Below, one piece after another: positions 1-11,794 of a stretch of DNA of 64,000 nucleotides. A program made the translations under genes and the position numbers. The notes under the pieces were generated by a model. That model had not been told where the DNA came from. It worked only from the letters and a program-made list of their open reading frames with translations, and did no database searches. This stretch comes from Omphiscola glabra (lineage: Eukaryota > Mollusca > Gastropoda > Lymnaeidae): contig OZ024806.1 in the NCBI GenBank assembly GCA_964017045.1, forward strand, positions 24,755,503 through 24,819,502, in the 5' to 3' direction. Position 1 is the stretch's first letter. Every line of letters starts with the position of its first letter.

Positions 1-585
1 TTGTTGTCTAAATCCTAGCCATCTTAGCATAATTGGTGACACAGGACGCGAGTCCCTTATTCCTCTATAATTCATTCAAGCCATATCAAATATTTGGGAC
101 GCAGGGCCAGCTCTGACGTCATCGCCCAAGAACACATACAAATTATATCATCTAAGTTATGGCGCCCTCTGAGGGAGTACTTTTGGCCCCCGCATAAGTT
201 TCGCATCCATGAATCGAAGTAGTAAACTATATTATACTAATCTGAAGGAAAATACTATTTTTGTAAGTTTAGGATAATTATTTTTATTACAAACACCCAG
301 CGCCTTTTTTAAAGAAACAACAACTCAGGTCTGTCACTTTGATAGAGGAAAGAGAAGAAATAGATTTTGACCAAGTCTTCATTCTATACTTAATCGGAAA
401 GCAACAGACGTGATGCTAGTTGAAATCTTTTGTGTTTATACAAGACTTCAATTTTTTATTTTTTTTAAATATTAATGTTTTTTCATAATTTTTAATTCAT
501 ACTATTTATTTGTTTACACTATTTTATTAATAATTTTTTTATTTTCTTTTAAATTTCAATAAAAGTTGTTCCTCACTAAAATTAG
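1..585. other. AT-rich DNA, nothing recognised
   Basis: No open frame of note, RNA gene or repeat boundary is visible. The last 150 bases are T-rich and lead into the first minisatellite. Confidence 0.6.
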
Positions 586-1250
586 GACTGCTAACATCAT
601 TTTATATTCTGACTGCTAACATTATTAGATATGAGGACTGCTAACATTATATATTAAGATTTTTCACATCATTATATATTAGGACTGCTAACATTATTAA
701 ATATAACGACTGCTAACATCATTGTATATGAGGACTGCTAACATAATTAGATATGAGGACTGCTAACATTATTAGATATGAGGACAGCTAACATTATATG
801 TTAAGACTACTAACATCATTATGTATAAGACTGCTAACATTATTAGATATTAGGACTGCTAAAATTTTTAGATATGCGGACTGCAATCATCATTACATAT
901 TAAGACTGATAACACCATTATATATTAGGACTGCTCACATCATTATATATTAGGACTGCTAACATTTTTAGATATGAAGACTGCTAACATTATATATTAA
1001 GATTGCTAACATCATTACATGATAGGACTGCTAACATTATTAGATATGAGGACTGCTAACATTATATATTAAAACTGCCAAGATCATTAAAAAGTATATA
1101 TTAGGACAGCTAACATTATTAAATATGAGAACTGCTGACATTATATATGTAAGACTGCTAACATCATTATATATTAGGACTATTAACATCATTAAACACT
1201 AGGTATGCTAACTTTATTGTACACTAGGACTGCTAACATTTTTATACTTT
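586..1250. repeat. 24-25 bp minisatellite, about 26 diverged copies
   Basis: The core aggactgctaacattatta recurs every 24-25 bases, with many substitutions and a few small insertions. Copies differ from one another throughout, so the array is old. It stops within about 10 bases of the next, unrelated array. Confidence 0.9.
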
Positions 1251-1256
1251 ATTGTG

Positions 1257-1832
1257 GGGTCCCTTAGAAGAGTGACTCCCCGTTAGAAGCGTGACTCCCT
1301 CCAGAAGCGTCAATCCCCCTAGTAGCGTCACTCCCCTTTAGAAGCGTCACCCCCTTAGAAGCGTCACTCCCCCTAGAAGCGTCACCCCCTAGAAGCGTCA
1401 CTCCCCCTTAGAAGCGTTACTCCCCCCTTAGAAGCGTTACTCCCCCTTAGAAGCGTTAAGCCCCCCTAGAAGCGTCACTCCCCCCTAGAAGCGTCACTCC
1501 CCCCTAGAAGCGTGACTCCCCCCTAGAAGAGTGAATCCCCTTTAGAAGCGTCACACCACCCTAGAAGAGTGACTCCCCCTAGAAGCGTGACTCCCCTTAT
1601 AAGTGTGACTCCCTTATATGAGTGACTCCACTTAGAAGTGTGACTCCCCCTAGAAGTGTGACTCCCCTCAGAAGAGTGACTCCCCCCTTGAAGAGTGACT
1701 CCCCCCTATAAAGTGACTCCCCCTAGAAGAGTGATTTCCCCCTATAAGTGTGACTCCCCCTATAAGAGTTACTCCTCCTAGAAGCGTGATTCCTCCCTAG
1801 AAGTGTGACTCCCCCCCTAGAAGTTTGAGGCC
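1257..1832. repeat. 17-18 bp GC-rich minisatellite, about 32 copies
   Basis: The core cccctagaagcgtcact repeats with variable C-run length (3 to 7), and with agaagcgt/agaagagt/agaagtgt variants that cluster locally. The C-run length change suggests slippage inside units. Composition contrasts sharply with the AT-rich array immediately upstream. Confidence 0.9.
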
Positions 1833-2734
1833 CTAGATAATGGCCCAGTTTCCCGTGCGTAAAGACGTCACTGGGATTATTGAGTGTTATTTAAAGTATT
1901 TAGAGGAACTCCCACACTGGCTCTTGTGGAATAATACACCGAGGGTTACCCTGGCACCTGCTTCGGTGGAATCCTTCTAACCCTCTTTTTAACATACTCT
2001 GATGACATACTTCTCTGTCTGTTGAAACCCTGCTCTGTCTTATGGCATTTTGTCCTGAATGGTGGCTACCTGCTATATTGGTTCACTGTTCTGTAGCCTC
2101 CTGTTCTTTCGTCGCACATTTCTTGTGGCACCCTACTTTATGGGACCCTATTTCTAGTGACACCCTTTCCGGCTGACGCCTTGTACTGTTTACAGCCTAC
2201 ACTTGTGTAATGCTGTTCAGTTTCTTGTATTTCAAAGAGGACTGTTCAGAAACTGTCTCAAGTGCATTCTGTCAATTTTTTTTCCACCGTGTGTCATCCC
2301 CCACTCTCCAAAACAATCCTCTCACCAGGCGAACAACTTCTTGAGATAAATAAACAATTTTGAAGTCGTCAGCCCCAGGATCCAAAGCAGAGTATCCAAC
2401 TTCATTGTGAAGGACATAAACAGAATGTTGGATAAATGGAACATTTTCTTAATGGGAATAATATCTTCCAAATAAGATTCTGTCCGACAACGTCTTAAAT
2501 AGTTTGCCTTACGCATAAGTTTTAGAATCACTAACTGCTTAAATAGACTATGAAGGCGAGGTCACACATCTGCCCATCGTTTTCTTCCATATAATATCAT
2601 CTTCTGTTTAAACCATTGTGCTTCTGGTATTTCTCTGAGATAAAATGCAATATTACCCAAACATGCACGACGCCAAGATGTCTCTTGTAATGCGGAGCTC
2701 ACACAATGGTCTTCCAGACATCACTGTCACATTA
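1833..2734. other. Non-coding stretch with weak repeat traces
   Basis: Around 2010-2220 there are loosely repeated blocks such as tggcaccctactttatggga, possibly a very old minisatellite. No gene is recognisable in the rest. Confidence 0.45.
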
Positions 2735-2975
2735 CTAAAGTTTATAGTGTCCTTAATATGGAAGGGTTTGTCATATGATGGTCTGCTGTAATGTCGTTGA
2801 AACGAGAAAGTATGTGAAAAGAAAGTCTGTGATAATAAGGTCAGCTAAAACGTCCTTATTACTGGAAAGTCTGCCAAATGATTATCTGCACTCAAGGCCT
2901 TGATACCGGGAAAGCTGTGATTCGATGGTCTGCTATGATGTCATTAATATGGGAAAGTCTGTCTAATGGTATTCT
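2735..2975. repeat. Degenerate ~50 bp tandem repeat, about 5 copies
   Basis: The blocks gatggtctgctgtaatgtc and taatatgggaaagtctgtc recur about every 50 bases with heavy divergence. This is an old minisatellite. Confidence 0.7.
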
Positions 2976-3309
2976 GTCAAACAAATGAGTCACGAGCAAA
3001 GCTTAACACTACCTCGTACAGAAAGTTGTTTTTTCCTCCCAAACACTATTTTTTTTCAAAATAGTTCCTTATGACTAAAACCTTACAATATAAACATAAA
3101 TACTTTTAAAAAGGAAATTGTACACATGTGAAGCATTTCTTTGTTTACAATAGTGCTTATTGGTATACTTTTATGTATCTCGAACATCCTTCGCCCGGTC
3201 CGGACGCATCAAGCAAAAGCTATTCCCAGGGTTGAACCCTGCATTGGGGCACCCTCTGCCCTAAAATAAGATGCTCATTTTGACACTATCTGAAGACTAA
3301 ATAGACTGA

Positions 3310-3490
3310 GAACGTGGCTGTCTTTGCTGACATAGCTGCCTAGTCAAGTGGCTTCCCTGTGCTAATATAGGTATCAAGTCTAATGGCTGTCCGATCCGAC
3401 ATAGCAGTCATGTCCAGTGGCTGTCTGTTCTAATAAAACTGTCATCTGAAGTGTGGCTAGTTGTGCTTATAAAACTGTCATGTCATATTG
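3310..3490. repeat. Degenerate ~45 bp tandem repeat, about 4 copies
   Basis: Blocks of the form gtggctgtctgtgctaatat followed by agctgtcatgtc recur about every 45 bases, strongly diverged. Confidence 0.6.
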
Positions 3491-4065
3491 TCACTCACTG
3501 GTTATATTAAGTCGCCAATTAACACGAATGAAAACAACAGATAAGCTACTGTAGAATATATTAAAACAAAGTAGTACCTAGTTGATTTGGTGTGAGAGGG
3601 AAGCAGGACTTTGCAAGTTTGTCTCATCAGTCAACGACGCATTCACAACCTGAGCTAGCCCCCGGAACTATCACACAATTTTCGTTAGCTTCGGTGAGTG
3701 GAGTAGTGAACAAACACCTGTGAAGATTCGGTTGTCTGCAGAAATAATGAATGGTAATACGTTATAACAATTTACGTTTTTTTTTAAAAAGTCGGGTACA
3801 AAATATGATCAATTCCATCCTGAAAAGAAATCCGCTCGCCTAAGAAGTCACATAATCCACTCTGAGAAACCCGGCTTAAACTCTCCAGAGCCGAATGACA
3901 GCTGAGTACCCAACCCTCCGCTCTAACCACGCCCCGTCCCTCCTTGTGATAATTGAAAATGGTGTCTACTCTCCTGGAAATAACCCATTGCCCTTCACGT
4001 CAGACAAGCCATCGGTTAGATAAGGTTTAATGGGACTCAGGATAGATGCTAATGTGTACATATGG
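3491..4065. other. Unassigned sequence
   Basis: No coding sequence is recognised. A GC-richer patch near 3840-3950 resembles a Pol III A box on the minus strand (tggttagagcgg), but no B box or tRNA fold goes with it. Confidence 0.4.
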
Positions 4066-4340
4066 TTGTCTGCGTGCCAAGTCTGTGCTACGTCCAATAC
4101 TCTGTATATTCTACGTCCCATACTCTCTCTGTTCTAAGTTCCATACTTTCTCTGTTCTACGTCCCGTGCCCTCTGTATGCTACGTCCAATACCATGTATG
4201 TGCTACGTCCCATACTCTCTCTGTGCTACGTCCCAAAACTCTCTCATTTCTACGTCCCGTACCCTCTCTGTGCTACGTCCAATACCTTGCCTCCGTTATT
4301 TCCGATACCCTCTCTGTGCTACGTCTGATACAATGTCTCT
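4066..4340. repeat. 23-bp minisatellite, left block flanking a LINE
   Basis: The core ctctgtgctacgtcccatac recurs every 23 bases (ctacgtcc at 4088, 4111, 4157 and on). It runs directly into the N-terminal coding sequence of the LINE. It shares period and much of its sequence with the block at 7318-7545 (tctgtggtacgccccatac), so the two blocks look like one family split by, or grown on both sides of, the LINE. Confidence 0.85.
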
Positions 4341-4344
4341 GCTA

Positions 4345-5075
4345 AAGAGATCAGAGCGCCGAACTGCACCTGTTGCCCAAGAACTCAGAAGATACAGTAT
4401 CAACATCGCTATCGGAAATACGCCTGCCAGAAGAATGTCAATGTACTGAGTATGGAGGTGGATATACTTTCTTTAACGCGGCTGCTGCTATTATGAACGA
4501 CGAGAAGCTGGTGTTGGTTTAGCCAAAATAAACACACACACAAAAACAAGCACTGGCCGCAACCTTTCAAAGCTACCAGAAGGCATCAACGACCATCTGA
4601 AGACACTACGGCTCCCTCTATTGAAACATAAAGGAGTTACAATAATTAGTGCTTATGTTCCAGCGATGACAAATTCCAAGGAAACAAAAAAAAAATCATT
4701 AAGAACACTAGATAATCTATTGTCAAATGTTCCGAAAACAGAGAAGATTGTTATCCTAAGAGATTTCAATGCTAGAGTTGGAACTGACCACCAGCAATAT
4801 GAAATGACTATTGTGAAATACGGCCATGGAGAGTGTAAAAAACATTCGATGACTGCTCTTAAACTTGGGCTCGATTAATGACCTTATTATCCCAACCATA
4901 CTCGAACACCTTCCCATACGAAAACAGACCTTCTGGGTGACTCCGCGTTCAAAATACTGGCACATGATTGACCATATCATCACCTGAAAAAAGACATACA
5001 ATATGTTAGATTAGCCTAAGCCATGTTGTGGTTCTGAATGATGGACTGACCATCGACCAACAATATCCAAATTTA
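4345..5075 (+). pseudogene. LINE APE-type endonuclease domain, broken
   Basis: In a living element this domain nicks target DNA to prime reverse transcription. Visible pieces in order: a start-side segment with APVAQELRRYSINIA, then after a frameshift LPEECQCTEYGGGYTFF, then TIISAYVPAMTN, then ILRDFNARVGTD (family consensus GDFNARVG, here with R in place of G), then a frame-shifted PRSKYWHMIDHII and a WTDHRP end. The AY.P, DFNARVG and DH motifs in this order and spacing identify the family. At least three frame changes and several stops show it is inactive. The 23-bp array abuts its upstream side. Confidence 0.85.
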
Positions 5076-5159
5076 TGGTTTAATGCCATAACCACGGGAC
5101 GACCTCAAGGCAATAATATGTGTACCAAGGTTAGTGTTAAAAAGAAGGTAAAAATATGG

Positions 5160-6480
5160 CTGACAATTTTTCATCTGAAATCCAACTAAAATACAGGCTG
5201 CGCTATGATACCTCGGAGGAAAATAAAAATACTGTTCCCAAATGATCTAAATTGAGACATAATATATACTCCGATTCTCTAGAACACCATGGACTAACAA
5301 CCCGCAGAAACAAAGATTTGTGTGATGAAAATGATAATGAGATACAGTCACTACTAAACGATAAACAATCAGGTGCTGAGATCCTATCAGAACAGAACCT
5401 ACGTCACATGTAAAGAAAGATGCTCTCAGCAAATGCAAATGGAAAGTTTAAAAAGAATCTTCGTGAAATGCAGGACTCATGGTTTATCAGATAGGCTGGT
5501 GGAATTCAGTGCTGTGCGGAGAGATATGACTGTACAATTTTCTACGATGCCAGTAAAAAAGTCTACGAACCAAATTTGCCACGCTGGCAACCCGCCTTAT
5601 GTACCACAGTCGTCACGCTGCCAATCCACCCTATGTACGCCACGCTGCTTTCCCACCCTATGTACCACAATCGCCAGGCTGCTTGCCCACCTACGTACCA
5701 CAGTCGCCAGGCTGCTTGCCCACGCTACGTACCACAGTCGCCAGGCTGCTTGCCCGGCCTACGTACCACAGTCGCCAGGCTCCTTAACCACCCTACGTAC
5801 CACATTCGCTAGGCTGCTTGCCCACCCTACGTACCACAGTCGCCAGGCTGCTTGCTCATCCTTAACAAAGGTGAAACTCCGGTACTGACGAACAAGAGAC
5901 ATATATTAAAAAAATGGGCCGAACACTTTTGACTAGTCCTTCACTGGCCGGTTAATAAAAACGATAATGACATTGATGTTTACCACAAGTGGAGATCAAC
6001 CAAGAGCTAGACAATGGTCCCAATGATTATAAAATTGCATGGACAGTCCGGCAAGTCTCCTCAAATAAAGCCCCATGGAAAGATGCAACCCATATTGAAA
6101 TCTACAAAATAGGAAGGCTGTTCCTACCAAAAATAGCGACAGAGCTCTTTGACTCAATAAAGAAAGATAGCACTGTCCCTTAGCAATTCAAAGATGCAAA
6201 AATAATGCGCTTTTACTAGAAAAAGAACACAACTATTGACAACTATCGAGGCATGTCTCTCCTTTTCATAGCTAGGAAATTATTCGCCTGAAAATTACTT
6301 AATCGTTTACAAATACACCTTGAACAGTGACTTCCTCCTGAAATACAATGTGGATTTCATTCAGAATGGTTTACAGCTGACATGATATTTTCAGACTTCT
6401 CGGATGCTTGTACAAACTTTGGGCTTACCACTAACACAAAGAAGACGGGGGTCCTGTACTAAACGGCTCCAAGAAAACCT
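5160..6480 (+). pseudogene. LINE linker and reverse-transcriptase fragments, palm deleted
   Basis: The linker ends in a recognisable REMQDSW and FYDASKKVYEP stretch at about 5460-5570, where a 33-34 bp array interrupts it. It resumes at about 5870 with ILKKWAEHF. RT fingers follow: APWKDATHIEIYK (KAPG.D.IP.E.YK in the family), then FKDAKIM, DNYRGMSLLFIA and QCGFHSEWFTADMIF. The next residues are DACTNFGLTTNTKKTGVL, which in related elements lie well beyond the F/YADD active site. About 200 or more residues of palm have therefore been deleted near 6380. Stops are present throughout. Confidence 0.8.
5572..5868. repeat. 33-34 bp minisatellite inside LINE coding sequence
   Basis: The core cgccaggctgcttgcccac followed by a cctacgtaccaca block recurs every 33-34 bases (gtacca at 5662, 5695, 5729, 5763). 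It sits between the linker motif FYDASKKVYEP and the motif ILKKWAEHF of the host LINE. On the reverse strand it contains gtggtacgta, resembling the 23-bp arrays beside the element. Confidence 0.85.
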
Positions 6481-7312
6481 TACATCGCGTCCAACTTCCA
6501 AGTCATGGCGTAAGGCTTCCATTTGTAAACAGATTGTATTACCTCTAAATTATTGATGATGAGGTGAACATTCAAATTGCAAGAGCGTGCGCAACATTTG
6601 GAAAAAATGTCAAAGAATGCATGGACAAGGACAGGCTTCAGAACACAAACCAAAATAAAGGTAAACAAGTCAGATTTGCTCCCAATGCAATTATATGCTA
6701 GTGAAACATAAACTGTACATGAACGCTTGGCAATGAAGCTAAACACACTGTCACTCGATGAGGCTTTAAATTCCTCAACACCAAGCAGGTCTGGCAGGAC
6801 AAGATCTCAGAGACTGGGAAACTCGCACAACCAGGTCTGACTGGACAAGATCTCAGAGACTGTGAAACTCGCACAACCAGGTCTGACTGGACAAGATCTC
6901 AGAGACTGAGATACTCACACAACCAGGTCTGACTGGACAAGATCTCAGAGACTGAGAAACTAGCACAACCAGGTCTGACCGGACAAGATCTCAGAGACTG
7001 GGGTACTCGCACAACCAGGTCTGGCCAAACAAGATCTCAGAGACTGAGGTAACCGCCCAAGCAAGTTTCCCCATTAAACACACTTATTTATGCAGTTCCA
7101 CCTTCGCCGGGAAGACCATAGTGCGAGGATGTGAAACGACTGCCAGCCAAAAATAATGTTTCATGGTGACATCAAGAAGGACAGGCTGTTTTCTGGGTGG
7201 GGGGGGGGTGGGGAGGGGTGCAGAAGAAATTCTTGCAGGCACACTGAAAGAATCTTTGAAAGCATTTTACATTGACCAGGGCATAAGGGAATAGTCTACA
7301 AAGGGTCGAATT
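6481..7312 (+). pseudogene. LINE C-terminal region, broken
   Basis: After the palm deletion, the segments PRKPYIASN, IDDEVNIQIARACATFGK and SETxTVHERLAMKLN (x is a stop) match the order seen in related LINEs (GKPY, IDDEVN, GSETWT). Then comes VWQDKISETGKLA, the family's WQDKI motif, which is expanded into a 54-bp array. A frame-shifted tail with KKFLQAH (family KKRFKDTLK) ends near 7310, against the 23-bp array. All segments are in different frames or carry stops. Confidence 0.75.
6786..7060. repeat. 54-bp tandem array made from LINE coding sequence
   Basis: Five or so copies of a 54-base unit, including gacaagatctcagagactg and cacaaccaggtctgactgg. The first unit read in frame is the host LINE's own WQDKI motif region (VWQDKISETGKLAQPGL), so the array arose by tandem duplication of a coding segment of 18 codons. 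Copies are over 90% alike by eye. Confidence 0.9.
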
Positions 7313-7317
7313 GACCA

Positions 7318-7545
7318 AAAATCCAACTACGCCCCCATACCTTGTCTGTGGTACGCCTCATACCCTTTTTTGTAGTACGCCCCATACCCTGTCTGGGGTA
7401 CGCCCCATACCCTGTATGTGGTACGCCCGATACCCTGCATGTGGTACGCCCCACACCCTTTTTGTAGTGTGCCCAATACCCTCTCCCGGTGACCGCCCCC
7501 ACAACCCCGTCTCTGGTACGCCCCATACCCTTTTTAATGTAACCC
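7318..7545. repeat. 23-bp minisatellite, right block flanking the LINE
   Basis: The core tctgtggtacgccccatac recurs every 23 bases (gtacgcc at 7351, 7374, 7398, 7421). Same period and family as the left block at 4066-4340. Confidence 0.85.
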
Positions 7546-9145
7546 CCATCAATTTTCTAATTTTATTATACTCTACTACCAACATTTGTGTGTCTCTAGT
7601 GGATCATTTATTTTAGTTAACCATAAAGCGGATCCATGATACTGATACGGTAACAATAAACTGTCGAGAAGAATGTATGGATACCTAATATTGACCCACT
7701 TAAAGTCTAGAATAATCCAAGGATATCTCATTAGGGTTCCCACTTAATGTCTGGTAGAATATATGGATCCCTGTTAAAGACCACACAAAATATTCAGTTA
7801 AATATACAGATTTCTTGTTCTGCAGCCTACTGTGTATTTAGAAAACACACGACTACCTCATAACATTACTTTTCAGAAACACAGGGACAATATCTTTTCC
7901 TGCAGTCCGTGTCTAAAGATATTATGAATTGTTCATTTAGAAACCTTCACAGTATATGGGTAGAACTGCGTTCAAGCTATGTAAAATGAATGAATAAAGG
8001 ACCAGACAAACACGCATAAAGATATAGTGTTGCATTATTATCAATGTTTAAAAATATCGTGGACCTTTACTTATGGTTGAACATGTTCCATTATATACAC
8101 CAGGAAGTTAACAGAATGTAATTTAACCCTTGCAAACCCAACAACTTATCATTTACACTCTTATTATGATGAGCCATAAGCAGACACGGAAGAAATGAGA
8201 AGCCGGGGAAGCGTTTTGTTTTTCTTGTGTTCCAAGTTGTTCTCAAACAGTGTTTCTTCATAGTGCCCTTGCTGAATGGGAGTCCCCCCCTCCCCGGCTC
8301 CCAATGTCCAGTTCTAGCAAGCAAACCGCGAATAAGAAATCATTATTCCGTTTATTTCTGTTATTTAAGGCTTTATTTAATGAGTAATATGAGTGTTTAA
8401 TTATTTCATATCACAACAAATGTCATTAAAGAAAGTCGAGTCATGGCGTTCAGTTGGACACTGAGCCTGCTGACCATCGCCCATTTACTCAGATCTTGGC
8501 ATCCAACTGGACAAAACAACTGTCATTTTAACCATTCTTGCGATACTGGGACACTTCGTGAAACATCTGTTCACACTGTATGAAAATGGAAATACAGTTA
8601 AGAAAATGTTTTCGTATTTCGCGGAACCCTCGTGAGGAAACCACAGTTCCACGGGGAGATGCAACCCACAATTTGCGAACCACTGACTTCTCGGGTGGTA
8701 AGGGAGGGGGTGGGGATGACCTGTTGGCTACTCACTCATTTAAATCCAGTTGGCTAGCGTCTTTTTAAACAGACCGCCGCCATCCGTCGTGAAACCATTG
8801 TCAGTTATGGCAGCTGGCCTGTCACATAGAATCCTTCTCATCCAGATCGTGATGTCAAGCTGACATTTTCCGCAGCGTTTAAAGTTGATGGTAAATGCGT
8901 GGGAGATTTATTTATCTTGAATTTAAACTAGGTCAAGACCTGAACCATTATATTTGACCTGAGTTAAAAATGTGATTTTAAAATAAAATAAGACTGAGCC
9001 ATGTCAGATGTAGTTGACCTACCATTGGACACTGTTGTACCCAGTTTTGATTAGCTTCAAAATATTCATTTAATTTCAATGTTTCTCTGAACTAATCTTA
9101 ACTTTCAAGCAAAGCAAATGAAATGTATTCTTGAAATCGAACACC
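7546..9145. other. Unassigned, with a hAT-like terminus near 8685
   Basis: AT-rich sequence with no recognised gene. On the minus strand, sequence starting at 8685 reads cagtggttcgcaaattgtgg, the look of a hAT-family MITE end. The matching other end was not found. Confidence 0.4.
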
Positions 9146-9850
9146 GGCGTGCCAAGGTGTGCTTTAAAAACCTTTCATCACTGTACCAAGGTACGCTTTT
9201 TAAAATCTTGTATCACTGTATTAATGTGAGCTTTTAAAAATCTTTCATCACTGTACCAAGGTACGCTTTTTAAAATCTTTTATCACTGTATTAATGTGAG
9301 CTTTTAAAAATCTGTCATCACTGTACCAAGGTACGCTTTTTAAAAATCTTTCATCACTGTACCAAGGTACGCTTTTTTAAATCTTTCATCACTGTACCAA
9401 CGTACACTTTTTAAAATCTTTCATCACTGTACCAAGGTACGCTTTTTAAAATCTTTCATCACTGTTCCAAGGTACGCTTTTTAAAATCTTTCATCACTGT
9501 ACCAAGGTACGCTTTTAAAAATATTTCATCACTGTACCAAGGTACGCTTTTTAAAATCTTTCATCACTGTACCAATGTGAGCTTTTAAAAATCTTTAATC
9601 ACTGTACCAAGGTACGCTTTTTAAAATCTTTCATCACTGTACCAAAGTATGCTTTTTAAAATATTTCATCACTGTACCAAGGTACGCTTTTTAAAATCTT
9701 TCATCACTGTACCAAGGAACGCTTTTTAAAATCTTTCATCACTGTACCAAGGTACGCTTTTTAAAATCGTTCATCACTGTACCAATGTAAGCTTTCAAAA
9801 AACCTTTCATCACTGTACCAATGTACGCTTTGAAAACCTTACAACACCGT
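9146..9850. repeat. 33-35 bp minisatellite, about 21 copies
   Basis: The core tcactgtaccaaggtacgct followed by tttaaaatctttca repeats about every 34 bases. Central copies are nearly identical. Edge copies carry gtattaatgtgagc or gtaccaatgtgagc variants. Confidence 0.95.
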
Positions 9851-10235
9851 GACAAGGTATTCTTTTAAAACCACACACCACCTCCCTACGTTCTGATCTT
9901 CAAACTGGGCACCACAAAAAACACGATTTGGCTTAACCTCACAACACCATCGTATAAGATCACCAGGACCATGATCTTAGAACTAGACACTGACGTTACC
10001 ACGATATAGCTTTGAAACGTTACACCACCGTACACATCTGGGATATTTACAAGGGACACCACGAGATTAAGATACACCATGATATAATCTTACAACCAGA
10101 CACCACCGTACCAAAATATGATCGTAAAACAAGACACCACCTCCCATAATGATCTTACAGCCTGACACCACTTTACCAAGATATGACCTTGAAGCGGGAC
10201 ACCATCGTACGACGATTTGATCTTAAGATAACATA
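9851..10235. repeat. Decayed continuation of the 34-bp array
   Basis: Units such as gacaccaccgtaccaaaata and tatgatcttaaaac continue the period of the preceding array, with heavy divergence and indels. This is the old edge of the same array. Confidence 0.7.
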
Positions 10236-10828
10236 CAACTGACCAATGACAAGCCGTGTCTCGTCTGGACCCTAGCAGATGGCTAATCATTTTGCAAATG
10301 GATGCCGTGGAGCTGTGTATAAATCTTTCAATAATCCAAAAGAGGAATATCTATGCTTAGTGATGTCAGTTTTTCGAAATGTGCAAGTTATCTCCAGTAT
10401 GGCCACATTCCATTCAACAGAATAATATGACACATATGTCCAACTGAAAAAGCAGCGTAATCAATAAATAAATATTTATAAATGTTCACATTTTGATATT
10501 TTTATGAAGAATGTTCAAACTTTATTATCAATTTTTCTCAAAAGTCTCAAAACCTGACATCACTGGGTTTTACCTTGAGCCCTTTTCTTTCTAGGAATAA
10601 TCTCCTTTTTTGTGACCCAAACGTTGTTACTTCAGACCAAGTTACCGCCACACTTCTTACCTAAGTTCATCCTAAATAAACCTTTATGATATCAATACAC
10701 GGTAAATAATCCGTTAGGATAATACAAGTCACATAATCCATTGGTGTATTACAAAAAATATATGAGGTAGGGGGAACTAAGCACATAATCGTGTTCCAAT
10801 ATTTATTTAAGATTTCTACCCCCCGTTA
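10236..10828. other. AT-rich, nothing recognised
   Basis: No coding sequence seen. Around 10700-10770 there are weak traces of the following repeat (aataatccgttaggataata, cataatccattggtgtatta). Confidence 0.45.
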
Positions 10829-11010
10829 GAAAAATTCAAGGGGGATAAACCATAATGATATTACAAGGGGGATAAAACACCATGATATTACAAGGGTGAT
10901 AAACCGTCATGTCATTACGAGTGGAAAATCCGTCATACTATTACAAGGGGGATAAACAGTCATTATATTACATGGGGGGGTAAAAAGTCAGGATATTATA
11001 AGGGAGCTAA
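10829..11010. repeat. ~27 bp minisatellite, about 6 copies
   Basis: The core acaagggggataaaccgtca followed by tgatatt repeats with G-run length variation (3 to 7). Confidence 0.8.
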
Positions 11011-11794
11011 ATCGCCTGCTCCCAGAAAACCTTTCATTATTTCAAAATCAAGAGTTTTATTTTTGAGTTTACTTGATTTCAATGTTTCTATTATACTTTT
11101 TCAACGGGGAACGATATTTCTAAGGTTTTGTTGGTGGCATTGTGGCGCCCAATGACATACATAAACTGAATTCACACCGTTTTGTGGCGTGCCCCATGGT
11201 AATCATTTTGGCACAAGCGTATAATCAAGCCCCATACGGTACCATTGATCAGCGCGACGGAATGGGGTGCATAAAATTAGGGTGCTAAAGTCAGTCGGTC
11301 AAACTCAAAATGCAAAAAAAAAGATGAATTTTGGTGCATACCGGAATGTGTTGTTTCTTTCAGACAATGTTGACTTTAATTTCAAATTTTAGAATGGGGA
11401 GTGTCGATATTTGCAATAATAATGATCAAAGACATCGTAAATTCCGCACCAGCGATACGTAAACTTTGTTCATTCTAGTGGTGTCCCTCTTGAGGGCCGC
11501 TTGTGCTCTAGCTTGATATCGAATTACTCAATCATTATAGCCTTAAATAAATGATCATCAAATATATCGAGCCTAGCGATAGTTCATAAATTCCACTAAT
11601 TGTAATCAGTGGCTAAAGGAACCAGATACTAATCTTTTTAAAACAGTTTAAAAAGTCAGTTTAGTCGCTAAAATAATGTATATAATCTTTATATTTTTGT
11701 GCACATTTTGCTCTGGGGGGACAATCGCCGGGGGGCAGTGCACCCCCCACCTCGGAGATATAGCTTAAAAAAAAAACTCTGGGCAGAGTTGTTT
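11011..11794. other. Unassigned sequence
   Basis: No gene recognised. A small G/C-run hairpin-like patch lies near 11715-11750 (ggggggcagtgcacccccca). Confidence 0.4.

Larger units (their letters stand above)
4341..7312 (+). mobile_element. Decayed endonuclease/RT LINE (non-LTR retrotransposon)
   Basis: This is a dead LINE of the type whose N-terminal APE-like endonuclease often makes database entries be called craniofacial development protein 2-like. In order, several frames give: an endonuclease segment (4345-5075), a linker ending REMQDSW...FYDA (5160-5570), the RT fingers (5870-6370), a KKT-containing segment after the palm (6400-6480), and C-terminal IDDEVN and WQDKIS-like motifs (6540-7060) with a short tail to about 7310. 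Many stops and frameshifts are present. The RT palm, including the expected F/YADD block, is missing. Four tandem arrays lie in or beside the copy. No target-site duplication was found. Confidence 0.85.

Noticed and set aside
3880..3950. tRNA or SINE head on the minus strand
   Set aside because: An A-box-like string is present but no B box at the right spacing and no cloverleaf could be formed.
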